DNA of 64,000 bases from Delphinapterus leucas. Taxonomy: Eukaryota > Chordata > Mammalia > Artiodactyla > Monodontidae. Shown piece after piece: positions 12,577 to 24,812 of this stretch (position 1 is the first letter of the stretch; every line of letters begins with the position of its first letter). Location: NCBI RefSeq assembly GCF_002288925.2, contig NW_022098004.1, positions 12,004,177 through 12,068,176 on the forward strand, given 5' to 3'. Both the position numbers and the translations under genes were made by a program. The notes beneath the pieces are model-generated. The model saw only the letters and a list, made by a program, of their open reading frames with translations. It was not told where the DNA came from and did no database searches.

Positions 12577-12772
12577 AAAAATGGTACAGATGAACCGGTT
12601 TGCAGGGTAGAAATTGAGACACAGATATAGAGAACAAATGTATGGACACCAAGGGGGGAAAGCTGCGGGGGTGTGGGGGTGGTGGTGTGGTGAATTGGGC
12701 GGTTGGGATTGACATGTATACACTGATGTGTATAAGACTGATGAATAATAAGAACCTGCTGTAAAAAAAAAA

Positions 12773-13480
12773 GATAACATTCTTTTCTCCCAGTTTAAAA
12801 AAATATATATATATATATATAAACAGTCTGGAAAAGGCAAAAAACAAAAAATCTGCGAGTATGATCAGCAAAAGAGAAAGGTAAGAAAGACCAGTTGATG
12901 CTTGAACTTAGTAGGAAGTCAGATGAGTAAAATCCTGAAACCACAAGAACACTCACTATCCAAGGTGCTAAAGCATTTCCCACCAATTGAGAATAATGGA
13001 AAATTTACCAATTCATAAAGAGTTACTTGTACAAAGAATCCCTCCTCTTTAATGTTGGGAGTATATTTGAAGCGTCCACAGATGAATCCATGTGCGATGC
13101 CCCATGGGCAGGGACACAAAAGGAACCTCAAGTAGCTACAGACGTGCGGGGAACCAAGGGCACCACTTAGCCTCAAATACAGCTATTTATTTAATGAGAC
13201 AAAATAAATACCAGATCATGATAAAAAAAGATAATGCTCTTCACTTTGTATTATCTAGGAAATTGCTTGGGGAAATAGCACAAAAGATAGCCAGATAACA
13301 CAGTTTTTAATTCCAGCTTTGTCAATGTTACCAATCTGAAACAACTTGTGAACTCTGTACCACTACACGTAAATAACATGTAAATATAGGAGAAATCCAT
13401 TATTTTAATAGAATTGAGAACCAGTCCAAAACCAAGTCACTTTCATTTGTGTTGATTTTTCCTCCTCTGTACTACAAATG
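12773..13480. other. No gene; TA simple repeat near left edge
   Basis: It begins with a short stretch that might be L1 3' transduced sequence (12773-12846, including an A run and (TA)n at 12799-12821). The rest shows no recognised repeat or gene. Confidence 0.5.
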
Positions 13481-13561
13481 TATTGGGTTGGCCCAAAAGT
13501 TCGTTCGGGTTTTTCCGTAAGACACAGAAAAATCTGAATGAGCTTTTGGGCCAATCCAATA
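13481..13561 (+). mobile_element. Mariner-derived miniature palindrome (MITE)
   Basis: An 81-bp element starts with TA and 'ttgggttggcccaaaagttc' and ends with the near-perfect inverted copy plus TA. The terminal inverted repeats are about 38 bases with a handful of mismatches and almost no loop, so the transcript would fold into one long hairpin. This is the structure of a mariner MITE, comparable to human MADE1. In cattle, copies of a similar mariner repeat encode the miR-2284/2285 family. The similarity to those miRNAs is from memory. Confidence 0.85.
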
Positions 13562-14990
13562 CAAGTAGGAATAAAATCAAAGGGAATACAGAGATTTTTA
13601 AAGGGGTTGGTCGCTCCGGCCAGTTCCTCTTTTCCTGGCAAAGAGAGTTCCCTTGACTAACACCTGGATTTAAACATTTCACTAACGGCAAAATAACTTG
13701 TTTGCAGGTAATGCTAGATCAACTATGTATAAATACATACATTGAGAGGGACATGGCTGCTTTATGGTATCAAATGTAACTAAAGTTCTTATAGAAACCA
13801 TAGTTAGTCTTTGTTGGAATAACAAAAGGACAGCAGGACATTAAGAAGATAAGAGAGGTGAGGTAGTTGGCAGCTAAAAATAGATGCTGTTTCCTTTCAA
13901 AAAAGCAAAACAAAGGTAAGAATGGAGAAAGACACTGCAGCAGTAACAGCCTAGGGGTTCGGGTGAGGGGCCGACAGTAGTTTTACTTTTAGGTTCTGCT
14001 AACAACTGGCATGAATTACCTTGGAGTAGAGTTCAAGCCATAATAACCTAGCACATTTTCCCTCTAAGAGGATTATTGAAGTTTTACTGAAAACCTTACC
14101 TCTTCATAGCATGCTGGCTATTCTGTCTTTAGAGTCTCAGACCCAAAAATGAGGCAAAAAAAAATTTTTTTTTCAAGAAAATCACTTTGATATTAGGCAG
14201 GAAGATAAAAAGTCAATTCATATGGCTTTACACTCGTTTGTGATTCTCAAAATAAAGTGAAAACAGTTGATTTCTGAGGCAGACATTCTCTGATACCTTA
14301 TTCTCCAAGCCTTAGAAATTAGAACCAGCTGTCTGGGTTTGGTTTGGGAGCTTGTTTGTGTAACTTCTTGGTGGAAGAACTTAATTTCTGAAGCTCATCT
14401 TTCCAACACAGTTTTTGCTGCCTACAGGGCTTGTGAAGGTGCCAGGCTGAGCCGTGACATGGAGGCCAGTCGCTCTGGAGCGTCCCAAACTTGCAGTGGG
14501 AGTTTGTGTGAATGAAAAATAAATGCTTGCTCTTTTAGGCCATTGGAATTGGGGGATTGCTTAGCTTTTCATCTGGTTCTTCAGGGGTCACCGCTAAAAT
14601 CCTTAAAATCTAAATCTTAGTAGAGCCTTGGTTTAGAGAATAAGCAGTAAGGAAAATTATATTACAAACTGGAAAGATAGCAAGCCATATTATGAAATAG
14701 CAAATTATTTGGTAAACAATCATGTCTCACAGTTTTTGAGACAATTCATGTACCTCATCATATTGTAGCCCTACAGAAAGTAATTGGAAAACAGAATGTT
14801 AAAAGCATGAGTTGGTTATTATTGGATGCATTTCACAAAGTGCTTTAAGAGATTAAATGCTCAGAAAAGAATTTACATTTGTAAGAAGGAGAAAAAGGGA
14901 ATAGAGAGAGTCCAAAAGTTCTAGGATTTGCAAAGTCAGAAGAGGCAACAGCCCCTCATACCCAGCTGTGTTTTAAACGCATCTGTATGC
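13562..14990. other. No recognised feature
   Basis: It looks like single-copy DNA. A short A/T block lies at about 14157-14173. I see no long open frame or repeat family. Confidence 0.5.
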
Positions 14991-15480
14991 TATGATCAGA
15001 ATAGATACTAGGTGGCTGGTAAGCGAGGAAGGAGGGAGAAAAATCAGGAGCCAGTGGGAGTAATTCTGGAAACAGATGAGGGTACTCACACTGAAGTGTT
15101 AATGGAAGAGGTACTGAGAAGGGGTCAGATTCTTGATGTAGTTGGAAAAATAGAGCTAATTGGGTTGCTAATGGATTGCATGTGTGCTGTGAGGGAGAGG
15201 AGACAAGCAGGGCAGCAAGGTTTACAGCACTGAAACTGGAAGGATGGGATTTCCTAAAATGAGAAGCCTGTTGAAAGAGCAGGTTTGGGGGACTAGGTAT
15301 TTGTTTGTTTGTTTGTTTGTTTGTTTGTGGAGGATGGATTCAGTTTCTGACCGAAAGGTTAAGATGTCTATTTGCCATCCAAGTAGAAACGTCAAGAAGA
15401 CCTAGAATTTGGGGCAGAAGTTGGGAACTGTCAGTTTACGTGTGGTGTTGGAAAGCCTTGAGTTCTCCAAGGAGTGAGTG
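14991..15480 (+). repeat. Old dispersed mammalian repeat, copy 1
   Basis: It resembles a widely dispersed, old mammalian repeat ('gagcaggtttgggggact', then 'attcagtttctgacc', then 'gccatccaagtagaaacgtc'). Relatives lie at 38190-38456 and 41793-42310. I recognise the family by sequence but do not assign a name. A (GTTT)n run at about 15298-15327 sits inside it. Open frames here are incidental. Confidence 0.6.
15298..15327 (+). repeat. (GTTT)n simple repeat
   Basis: About seven uninterrupted GTTT units. Confidence 0.95.
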
Positions 15481-15574
15481 TACACACGGATGTGGAAGAT
15501 GCCCATGGACAAGGTACGGTGGCCCTACACTGTTAGCAGAGAAGATATCAGAGACTGAGTTCAGGTTCCTCACA

Positions 15575-15665
15575 ACTAGATGATATCCCGAGGCAAGTGA
15601 GCTTGCCCAAGATCGCACAATGTCTGTGGGCTAAAGCACAGAGACTGCCTTTGAAGCCATAACTC
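15575..15665 (+). repeat. MIR fragment
   Basis: 'gaggcaagtgagcttgccca', 'agatcgcacaatgtctg' and 'ctccagggctttttta' follow the MIR order (the segment before the core and the end of the tRNA-unrelated part). Confidence 0.65.
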
Positions 15666-15698
15666 CAGGGCTTTTTTACTTCATTCAAAGCACTACAT

Positions 15699-15699
15699 A

Positions 15700-15748
<49 letters not shown>

Positions 15749-15830
15749 GCATACATATACACACGTGTGTACACACATATATGTATATGCATATATTCAT
15801 GTGTGTGTGCACACGTGTATGTGTGTGTAT
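15699..15830 (+). repeat. (CA)n microsatellite with mixed purine/pyrimidine flank
   Basis: About 23 CA units (15700-15745) are followed by alternating TG/CA/TA dinucleotides to about 15830. The whole block is nearly strictly alternating purine/pyrimidine. Confidence 0.95.
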
Positions 15831-17835
15831 CTAACTGGTTTCTAAATACCTTAAGAACCAACTTGCCCTGAGTGACCCTGCAACAACAGGCTGCAGACTC
15901 TCAGGTCCTTGATTTCTTTATAAACTCAACATAGAGGCTAGAATCAATAATACCTAAAAATACCGAATTTTCCTTCCAGGAGTAAAGAATAAGATATCTA
16001 TTTTATATTCCAGCACTGGCTTCAGAGTTCAATACAAGGATAGGATTTGCACCCTTAGCAAATAACACTCTTTGGATCACCATAAACATGTCACGAAGCC
16101 TGATTTGGCTCAGCAAATCAGCTACTAATGACCCTGCTTTTCCTGCAGTGTTTTTTCCTGATACCAGGAAAAGTATTCTTCCTAACGTTTCAAGATTCCC
16201 CACACTCATGTTTTAAGATGTTTTTGCAAATTGTCCTGTACTAGTTTTAAGATTAGATTTCCATTTCAGTACTCATGTTGCAGTTTAATGAAAACTAAAT
16301 CCTCTTACAAATCATGTGTCAACAGTCCAAATACCACCATGGCTGCACGTAACCAACCCAGAAAGATAAGTAAAGTATATGCTCCTACAACTTAGTCAAA
16401 CCGCTAACAGCATCTCGTAGATGATACGCTCTGATAGATAGGTACTTAACGTTACTTGGAAGATCTCAATCTTAAATCTTATCTTTTTGCTAACAGACTC
16501 CCTCACAATAAAATTGGAAACAATTCAGAGCTAAAGGAGACATTTTAGTCACTCCTTCTCTTGCTGTTCATAAGAGATGTGTTTTTCTGTGTGCCAGTTC
16601 AGTATATGTTTGGCTTAATGTACCTGGATATCAGTAAATCCAAACACAAGTGTATTTTTCATTAGCCAGGACGCTACCTGGAGATGCCCAGGCTTCATTT
16701 ACAGTTATCCACCCAAGCAGACCAAGGCAGAGTCCATCCAGCTATGCTGGCTGTCCTGTATTTAAATCCCCCTTTATACACTGTTTGCCATGAACACTGC
16801 TGTGCTGGAATCAGTGGCCTAGAAATGCACATCCATTACAAGCAAGCTGAAATAAGCAAACCTCACTTGTACCCTGTACAGTAGTTGGTGGTGGTATGTG
16901 CCCAATGTACTCATGTCCTAAGAAGAAAATGGGATGTGAACATCCATTTATCTCAATTCCAGGCTCCATTAAGGTAATTATAAATCAGTTCCCCTGGTGT
17001 GAATGGAATACACGATGCTCAAAATGATGCTCATTTTGGGGAGACATTATATTCATTTATAACCACCCCATCCACATAAAGAAAACATCCTTCCTCTCAT
17101 TAGTCTGAGAAAAAAAGCTGTCAAACTCTCCCTCAGTTGAACTAGTGGAAACATTTTACTCGAATACACTGTCTTGGTGTTTCCACCTTTAAAGCTTAAA
17201 TATTTTCCTGCTATGTGCATTCATGCACTGCTGGCATCCACATCCTTGTGTATCTCTTTGTCATATCGGGGTCATGGCCGCTAACCTTTTCAACAATCTA
17301 CAGAGATGCAGCAAGTTTGGAGAAACAAACTGATACAGCAGGTAAACAGGAACTGAGAAGTTCATTTTCTGTGAGCTAGTGAAATCCATGTAATGCTTCA
17401 TTTCCCTTTTACTATTCTCAATCATGTATTTTACATATCAAACACAAACTGGTTTGCTGCATTTCTCTGGTAGCTGGAAAGAAGTTAATATACAAATTAC
17501 TCCATTATTTCACTGCCTTCGCCTCTGTCTCTAGTGATTGATCCCAGGAGATTCAATTCTGGGAATGTTACTAGACGTGGTCCTAAGAGGAACAATCACC
17601 CACGGTCTCACTTTGTGTGTTTGCCTTTTTTCATTTTATAGACAAGCTAATCCACAAAGAAAAACTCCTTCAGAAATGAGTGAGCTTTTTCCATGGACCC
17701 AGTAGTGTCCTGCAGCATTTTAAAGACATTAAACCCTTGGCTTCTTTTTATTATGATTTAATTTTATACATATGGAATTAGTACCTCCAATTAATTCTAG
17801 TGTCTTAAAGATATTTGGTCATTTTGTTCCCATAA
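15831..17835. other. No recognised feature
   Basis: Two kilobases without a repeat family or open frame that I can support. Base composition is ordinary for mammalian intergenic DNA. Confidence 0.5.
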
Positions 17836-17837
17836 TG

Positions 17838-17905
17838 TCTTCTTCAGTGCAGGGCGTTGAGTAGGGGTTACATAAATATTGAAAGAATGAAGGAATGAGA
17901 GAGCA
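17838..17905 (+). repeat. MIR/L2-like 3' end
   Basis: 'agtgcagggcgttgagtagg', then 'aaatattgaaagaatga' with a GAATGA tail, is the decayed 3' end common to MIR and L2. Confidence 0.5.
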
Positions 17906-17997
17906 AATGAGTGAACAAATTGTGTCTTTGTTGACTTCTGGGATGTTCTATTGCTCGTTTTCTTCAGGGAATACTCTGCTTTATTCACCGGTTTTGT

Positions 17998-18046
17998 ATG
18001 TGTGTGTGTCTGTGTGACTGTGTGCATGCACACACACATATATATG
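17998..18046 (+). repeat. Imperfect TG/CA simple repeat
   Basis: A TGTG run, interrupted, turns into CACA and TATA dinucleotides. Confidence 0.8.
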
Positions 18047-19570
18047 TAAATTATTTCACGTTTTTACCTCCTGCTGTAGTCTGTTTCTAATCTGCAAGAC
18101 TCCGTGCATCTTCTCTTGAGTGGCAGCTTGCCAGAGTCCTCACCCTCAGCCCCGGTTCCAACCAGCCCCTTCTAGAGTCACTACTCATCTTCTGCACAGG
18201 TTCCAAAAGCAGAGGAAGCCAAGTCCTGGATAAGTGGAGATTCAAGTACAGTATGACATGAGCTCTTAGATAAGGAGAATGAAAGCACTAGAAAGAGCAA
18301 AAGATGGCTATAAAAATAGTTTCTATACGACTTTTATTAGTATAGCAGTCATCACTATACTAATACTTTTCCACTGTATAGCCTTTTTATCTCCAAATTA
18401 TTTTTGTAGACCATCCATTAATTAACACTCACAGTGTTTTGAGTCATAACACTTGATTAATTTTGTGCTACCTTGAAAATTGTCATATAAACTAAATACT
18501 GGAGTTTCACCAGCCATATTTCTGAAGCAATTTGAGCCAAGTCTCAAGTTCTCACTTCCAGAATTTTATCGCTATTAATAGAAGACATGCATCACAAGAG
18601 TGGAGTCGGGAGAGAAGACACACTTCTATTCTGCATGTGTCAAAACCGGATTCAGAGTCGTTTAAAGCAATGAAAAAGGACAAAATGCTCAGGTGTGAAA
18701 ATTTAAAACATTTTTATCCTCAAACAAATATGAAAGGCTCTTTTCCTTAAAATGTAAGGAAAGGAATATAAATTTTTAATCTTATTGTTCAGATAACTAT
18801 TCCATAATAACAATTATACATTAACTTCCAAATGTCTTGCCCGCCCCCTACCATGTAATAACCACATTTAATTAAAGTTGTTATTTATTTTTAAATACAT
18901 TTTTTAAGAAATAGAAACATGAACCCAACAAATAAATAGCCAAATTTGGATGATTCGAATGTGTTTGGGATGTTGACAATCTATTTACATTTTAATAAGA
19001 TATTTCCTCAGTGCAGGTATTAGATAAATCTCCACAGAGATGGGGCTAGGACACAGAATTAAGAAGAAAGACGTGCCCTTGACAATTTGGAGAAAAGGAA
19101 AGATAAGCAGAATGGTGTTTAATAGAAACAGATGTGGATGTAATCTCTTTAGGAAGAAAAAAAGCTGCACAAATATAACATAAGAGATGGGGAAATGGCT
19201 TTAGACACAAAGAATGGAAAAACCTGGGGAGTTCTGAGAAACGCAAGCTCAGAATGACTTCATGACTCAGACTCCCTTCCAATTCACAGCCCAACAACGG
19301 GTGTGATATGCGGATAACTTAAAGAAAGACATGGTGTTAAGCGCAAGATGTTATTTATAAGAAAGATTAACACGAGTTTCTGAAGTGGCAATGGAGGGCT
19401 GAAAAAAGGATGATTAATCAGCCTAAAATGTATACATCATATATATAGTCACAGATATATATGCTGGTTGGCACTTCTCTAATCTATGACCAGTGACAAT
19501 TGTTTTCTATTCCAGCAAGAAGGATTTGAGTCAACCTTAAGGAAAACCTATTGACTAAAGGTAGAGCATT
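18047..19570. other. No recognised feature
   Basis: Nothing recognised. Small open frames near 18532-18750 and 18985-19297 carry no known motif. Confidence 0.5.
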
Positions 19571-19586
19571 AAAATATGTTAATGGG

Positions 19587-19854
19587 GGCTTCCCTGGTGG
19601 CCCAGTGGTTATGCAGGGCACATGGATTCAATCCCTGGTCCGGGAAGATCCCACATGCCACAGAGCAACTAAGCCTGTGCACCACAACTACTGAAGCCTG
19701 TGCACCTAGAGCCCGTGCTCCACAACAAGAGAAGCCACTGCAAGGAGAAGCCTGCGCACCACAACAAAGAGTAGCCCCCGCTCGCCACAACTAGAGAAAG
19801 CCTGCGCACAGCAATGAGGACCCAATGCAGCCAAAAATAAATAAATAAATGTAT
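19587..19854 (+). mobile_element. CHR-type SINE, long form with internal deletion
   Basis: The canonical head 'gggcttccctggtggcccag' is followed by a shortened tRNA part that lacks about 15 bases around the A-box/anticodon region ('ggttatgcagggcac'). The usual body and an (AATA)n tail follow. A perfect 16-bp duplication, aaaatatgttaatggg, flanks it at 19571-19586 and 19855-19870. Confidence 0.95.
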
Positions 19855-19870
19855 AAAATATGTTAATGGG

Positions 19871-20799
19871 AGTCAAGAATTCTATTAACTCCTTTTTCTT
19901 TTAAAAACGACCACCTGTACTTGTGCAATGCTTTGCATAGCTTGCAGGAGTATAAAATAGGTTTAGACTTACAATCCCACCATCAGCTGATAAACGGTTA
20001 ACAGTTAAGTGATAAGGAGAATTTTGTGGCAAGTTGGGTAGGAGAAAATGTCTCCCGGTACACACTGAGTCAGAACAGCACTCCCTCACTCTTCAAAGAT
20101 ATTCTCTCTACCTCTGAGAAAATATTTCCATTCCTTGTGTTTTATGTTGTCCTCAGTTTTAAGGAATTGAGACTCTGTGACTCCTCCACCTTGCTCCTTA
20201 AAGAAAATGAAATGAAAAGAGATGCTGTCACGGAAAACCTTTACTGGGGAGGACTCAGAGACACAGGTACCCAAATCTGCCTTCCTAAAAACAAAAAATA
20301 AAAAGTAGCAATTCTGACTCCTCTAAACCTTGATCCTTCACCCCTACATCTCAGGCTGGAACTTGGACAGAACTCTAAACACACCTCTCAAAGCCACACC
20401 ACATCATTGATAGTTATTACAAAATACTGTGAACAGTATTACAGTGAATCAACTAATCTAAGGCTGTGATTGCTTTAAACAGTTTTCCATAAATGTTAAG
20501 TAAAATTTCTCCACCAATAAATTTGTTGTGCATAGTTGTGGCTATAACGTGATACAAAAAAGCAGCATCCTTCTGCTAGTACAGTCACAGGGAGAGTAGC
20601 AAAGCAGCACAATGTAGGATACATTCTCCATCTGAATCCACCAGTAAGCTATGCTTTCTGCCTCTTAATGCAAGAAAAGAGTCTTTAGAAGAGAAAGACA
20701 GAAGCAGGGCCAAGCCAAACTGAAATGTTTCCTGAGCTAACAAGTAAAGGATCAGCATTTTGTGATGCATATTATAGATCAGCAAAGACATTAGTATAA
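19871..20799. other. No recognised feature
   Basis: Single-copy-looking DNA. A 91-codon frame at 20026-20301 has no recognisable domain. Confidence 0.5.
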
Positions 20800-20811
20800 A
20801 CAAATTTTTTT

Positions 20812-21013
20812 TAAATATTTATTTATTTGGCTGCGCCGGGTCTTAGTTGTGGCACGCGGGATCTTCGCTGAGGCATTTGGGATCTTTAGTTGCAGCATTG
20901 GAACTCTTAGTTGTGGCTTGCATGTGGGGTCTAGTTCCCTGAGCAGGGATTGAACCCAGGCCCCCTGCATTGGGAGCGCAGAGTCTTAACCACTGGACCA
21001 CCAGGGAGTCCCG
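20812..21013 (-). mobile_element. CHR-type SINE, variant body
   Basis: Read on the minus strand it has the head 'gggactccctggtggtccag', a tRNA-like B box 'gggttcaatccc', then an older-looking body with 'ccacaactaag' repeats and an A-rich tail. The duplication acaaattttttt flanks it (about 20800-20811 and 21014-21025). Confidence 0.9.
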
Positions 21014-21025
21014 ACAAATTTTTTT

Positions 21026-22370
21026 AATCATTCATCAAGTTAACTTTAAGTATAAGTAGATTCAGAATAAATTCTCTACATATGATAATTATTACTATGA
21101 TTAGTATTGTAAGAAGGTTCACAAACTCTAAAGAAATTATTTCAACATCATCATAAAATCTTCCTTTAAAAACTTCATCCGTGCTTTTTAAAATAGACAG
21201 TGGATGTTATCTATGATAAAGTGAGATACGGGTACCCAGGGTGGACCAAACTAGGCAAAGAGCACCTTTTCTAGAATCTGTATTAACAGCAATTCTCTCT
21301 CTCATATAATTTTTCTTCTTAAATATTCTGAGTTGTTTTGAGCAGGTCTTCATATTTCCATGGCAGTTTATTTAATTAATGGCATTGTATATCTGCTGTG
21401 CCTAGCACTTCCTACCTACGCCTAAGCTAGGTAGGAAAAGCAAAGGGCATTTCAGAGTCTACCCACAAGAGCCTAGATGGAGACACCTCAAACACACACA
21501 AACACACACCAGTGGTGTGCATGGATGTAATAATCCAAGTGTAAGGACACTACTTATGCCTTGGGGGATAGAAGTAGGAATGGGAAGCGTTCCTTGGGTA
21601 AGGCACATTGTAAAACAAAAGGCAGGAGGTGGGGCGAGAGGAAACAGAGAGATCAAAGGAGACTTCTGTGACCCCTGTGACCGGAAACAGGAGCCTCCGC
21701 ACTGGGGGAAGAGGTAACAAGGTTGGTTTTGGACATCATTAGTTAGTGGCTGGACAAGGAGCTACCACCCAGGGGCCTTGTGCTGCCGTTCTCTGATCAA
21801 CTGTAAGCTCTGAGCTGGGAGCTGAGAGGCGCCTGCAAACAGAGGAGGAGTGCTTGAACCCATGAGTGTGTCAGCCCAGTGGGTTTGTTATGTCACAAAA
21901 CGAGACATCACGGCATCATTGCTACCACATAAAGAGATTTTCCTTCGTGTTTACACAGTAGGGAAATGTAAAAATTTAACGCTTGACTGCATATGTGCAA
22001 CACCATGCACCTTGGATTAGCCTATTCAAGAAACTATAATTTCCAGTTGCAGCTCTTTTCCACTCCTTCCTCTCTGTTTGCAATAATAATCTCATTCTGA
22101 AGCTCACCCCCAGAACAAGAGCTGTGCCCAGCAGACTCGCCTGATTCATATTCTCCACGTAGCTTGTGGGAAAGTGTCTGGAATGATTGAAGCTTATTAA
22201 ATACCTGTTGTGGTCTTTAGAAATCACCAGGAAAATATCACATCTAGAACTACCACCAAATATTTCAATTTAGTATTTATAAATACAGACTTCTTATCAA
22301 AATGGATTTTCTCTTCCTAGAGAGAGAGTTAAGCCAGGATTCCTAATTCATATTCATCTTTCCTCGAAAA
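21026..22370. other. No recognised feature
   Basis: No repeat or gene recognised. Short CA runs occur near 21493-21509. Confidence 0.5.
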
Positions 22371-22383
22371 TTAGTTGCTCTTA

Positions 22384-22748
22384 GGGCTTCCCTGGTGGCA
22401 CAGTAGTTAAGAATCCGCCTGCCACCGCAGGGGACACGGGTTTGGGCCCCGATCTGGGAAGATCCCACATGCCGCCGAGCAACTAAGCCCATGCGCCACA
22501 ACTACTGAGCCAGCACTCTAGAGCCCGGGAGCCACAACTACTGAGCCCACATGCTGCAGCCACTGAAACCCACGCACCTAGAGCCCGTGCTCCTTAACAA
22601 GAGAAGCCACCACAATAAGAAGCCTGCGCACTGCAACAAAGTGTAGCCCCGGCTCGCCGCAACTAGAGAAAGCTCGCGCGCAGCAACGAAGACCCAGCAC
22701 AGCCAAAAATAAATAAAAATAAAATAAATGAATTTATATAAAAAAAGA
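22384..22748 (+). mobile_element. CHR-type SINE, long form
   Basis: A full long-form copy with an (AAATA)n-type tail. The 13-bp target duplication, ttagttgctctta (22371-22383) and ttagttgccctta (22749-22761), has one mismatch. Confidence 0.95.
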
Positions 22749-23042
22749 TTAGTTGCCCTTAATAAGCGGTGCTGATCAAGAGGGAAAGGACCTTGTATGT
22801 GGGCTAGCTCCTTCCTGCCCTTGCCACCTCTTGCCCAGGTCAGTGGAGAGCTGAGTGAGTGCCATGTTGCTAGGCAACTCTGAAAAGATTTATGAATCTT
22901 GTTAATTAATTAAAGAGCTCTGAAGGGCTCTTGGACAACATGGACGTATCCTGTCCAGCCAGGACAGGGGAAATACTCACAAACAACAGCAAGACACAGT
23001 GTGAAAACCAATCACAGAAGGAGCTTGGTGGACACAGTTTAC

Positions 23043-23551
23043 ACAAGGAAGATTTCCTGCCATTTTTGACAACATGGATGGAATGTGAGGGCATTATGCG
23101 TAAGTCAGACAGAAAAAGATAAACACTGTATGATATCACTTAGATGTGGAATTTTAAAAAGCCGACCTTGTTAAAAACAGAGAGTAAGATGGTGGTTTCC
23201 AGCAGCTGGGTTGTGGGGGTTAGGGGGTGGGGGGACTGGGGAGATGTTGTTTGACGGTACAAACTTGCAACTAGTAGATGAATAAATCCTGGAGATTTAA
23301 TGCACAGCATAGAGATTAGAGTCAACTATACTGTATCATAAACTTCATAGTTTCTGAGAGACTAGATTTCAATTGTTCTCACCACAAAAAGAAATGGTAA
23401 TTATGTGATGTGATAGGGATGTTAGCTAATGTTGTGGTAGTGATCACATTGCTATACATAAATGTATCAAATCAACATGTGGTACTCAAACTTACACAAT
23501 GTTATATGTCAAGTATATCTCAATTTTAAATTTTTTAAATAAAAAATTAAA
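23043..23551 (+). mobile_element. Old L1 3' end
   Basis: It begins in the last codons of ORF2 ('acaacatggatggaatg', 'cactgtatgatatcactta') and runs through an old-type 3'UTR with a G-rich patch at about 23205-23245 to an A/T-rich end. It is strongly diverged, with no intact frame. Confidence 0.85.
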
Positions 23552-24812
23552 AGAGATATTGAGCCAAAGGAGTAAGAAAAAGTCAAAGCACACATAGATA
23601 CCGCATACCACATACCCTGTAGAGAGAGCATAGTAGCAACTGAATTCTCCTGAAAATGTCTCATCTGGGGGGGAGTAAAAACTCAGATATCCCATTTATT
23701 TCTGAAACTTTCCAAGCTTTGTCATTTTTCAGCAAATACTTTGAGTAGATGAGTAGACTGAACTGGCAGAAGGAGTGTCCTGTAGGTAGGCTCTCTCTCC
23801 AGTCACTTTTCACTCTCCTCATGCTGTCTGAATTCAGTGAGTGCATGCTTACTCTTTTTGTTGTTGTTTCATTTTCGTGGGTACCTATTTTGTGCTTTAC
23901 TCAATTAGAGTAAATGTATATTACAATACTTCACTGATAAAAGTAGAATCAGTTGTTTTAGTTTCCGCTTCTGTCACTGTTAGTGAGGAATCACCATCAT
24001 TTTGTGCATCAATTTCACTCATTTTTTTGACATCTTTGTGTGGATACAGTTCTCCGTCTGCTATTGTTTCTATTATACTTGAAGAACTTCCTTTAATATT
24101 CCTTGTAGTACAGGTCTGCTGGTGACAAATTCTATACATATTTGTCTTTAAAAAGGATTCTGCCTTCATTTTTTACTTTTGGCCAACTTAACATTCTAAG
24201 TTAACAATTCCATTGTCCTTTGACTTATATAGTTATTGAGTAGACATCTGAAATTATTCTTATCTTCTCTGCCCAATATGTGATGTATCTTTTATTTCTG
24301 ATTGCTTTTAAGACATTTTTTTAAGCACTGGTTTCCAGAAATTTTATTATGATGTGGCTCCATTTGTTTTCTTTTTCTGTATTTACCTAGCTTGGCTGGG
24401 TTCATTGAAAACTTTTAGATCTGTGGGTTTATAGAGTTCATTAATTTTGGAAATTTTTCTGTCATTGTTTGTTTAGAAATTTTTCTGATTCCATATTTTC
24501 CACAACAGCAATTAAATGTAATTTAGAACATTTGATACTGTCCCACAAATCACTAAGACCAATCACTGTTCTTTTCTTATGTGTTTACTTTTCTCTGTGC
24601 TTCATTTTATACAATTTCTTTTTGTACATCTTCAGGTTCACTGATCTTTCCCTTTTCAATGGCTGCTCTTGGTTCCATCCAGTAAAATTTTCATTTTGTA
24701 TACTGTCTTTTTATGTTCATCAGTTCATGGTTTATTTTTATATCTTCCATTCCTTTCCTAATTACGTCTAAAGGGAAGATTTTAAACATAATGATTTAAA
24801 ATAACTGTTATA

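Larger units (their letters stand above)
6893..12772 (+). mobile_element. Full-length LINE-1, inactivated
   Basis: A complete L1 layout of about 5.9 kb. It has a GC-richer 5'UTR (about 6893-7793), ORF1 (7794-8699), a 58-bp spacer, ORF2 (8758-12576), a 3'UTR with a G-rich run (about 12645-12690) and a short poly(A) near 12763. The 5'UTR opens with 'gaaccaagatggc', as in other cetartiodactyl L1s. Divergence from what I know of the family is low, so it is relatively young. Both proteins are disrupted, so it cannot move on its own. A possible but diverged target-site duplication is at 6872-6887 and about 12847-12864, which would place about 75 extra bases inside the insertion. Confidence 0.93.
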
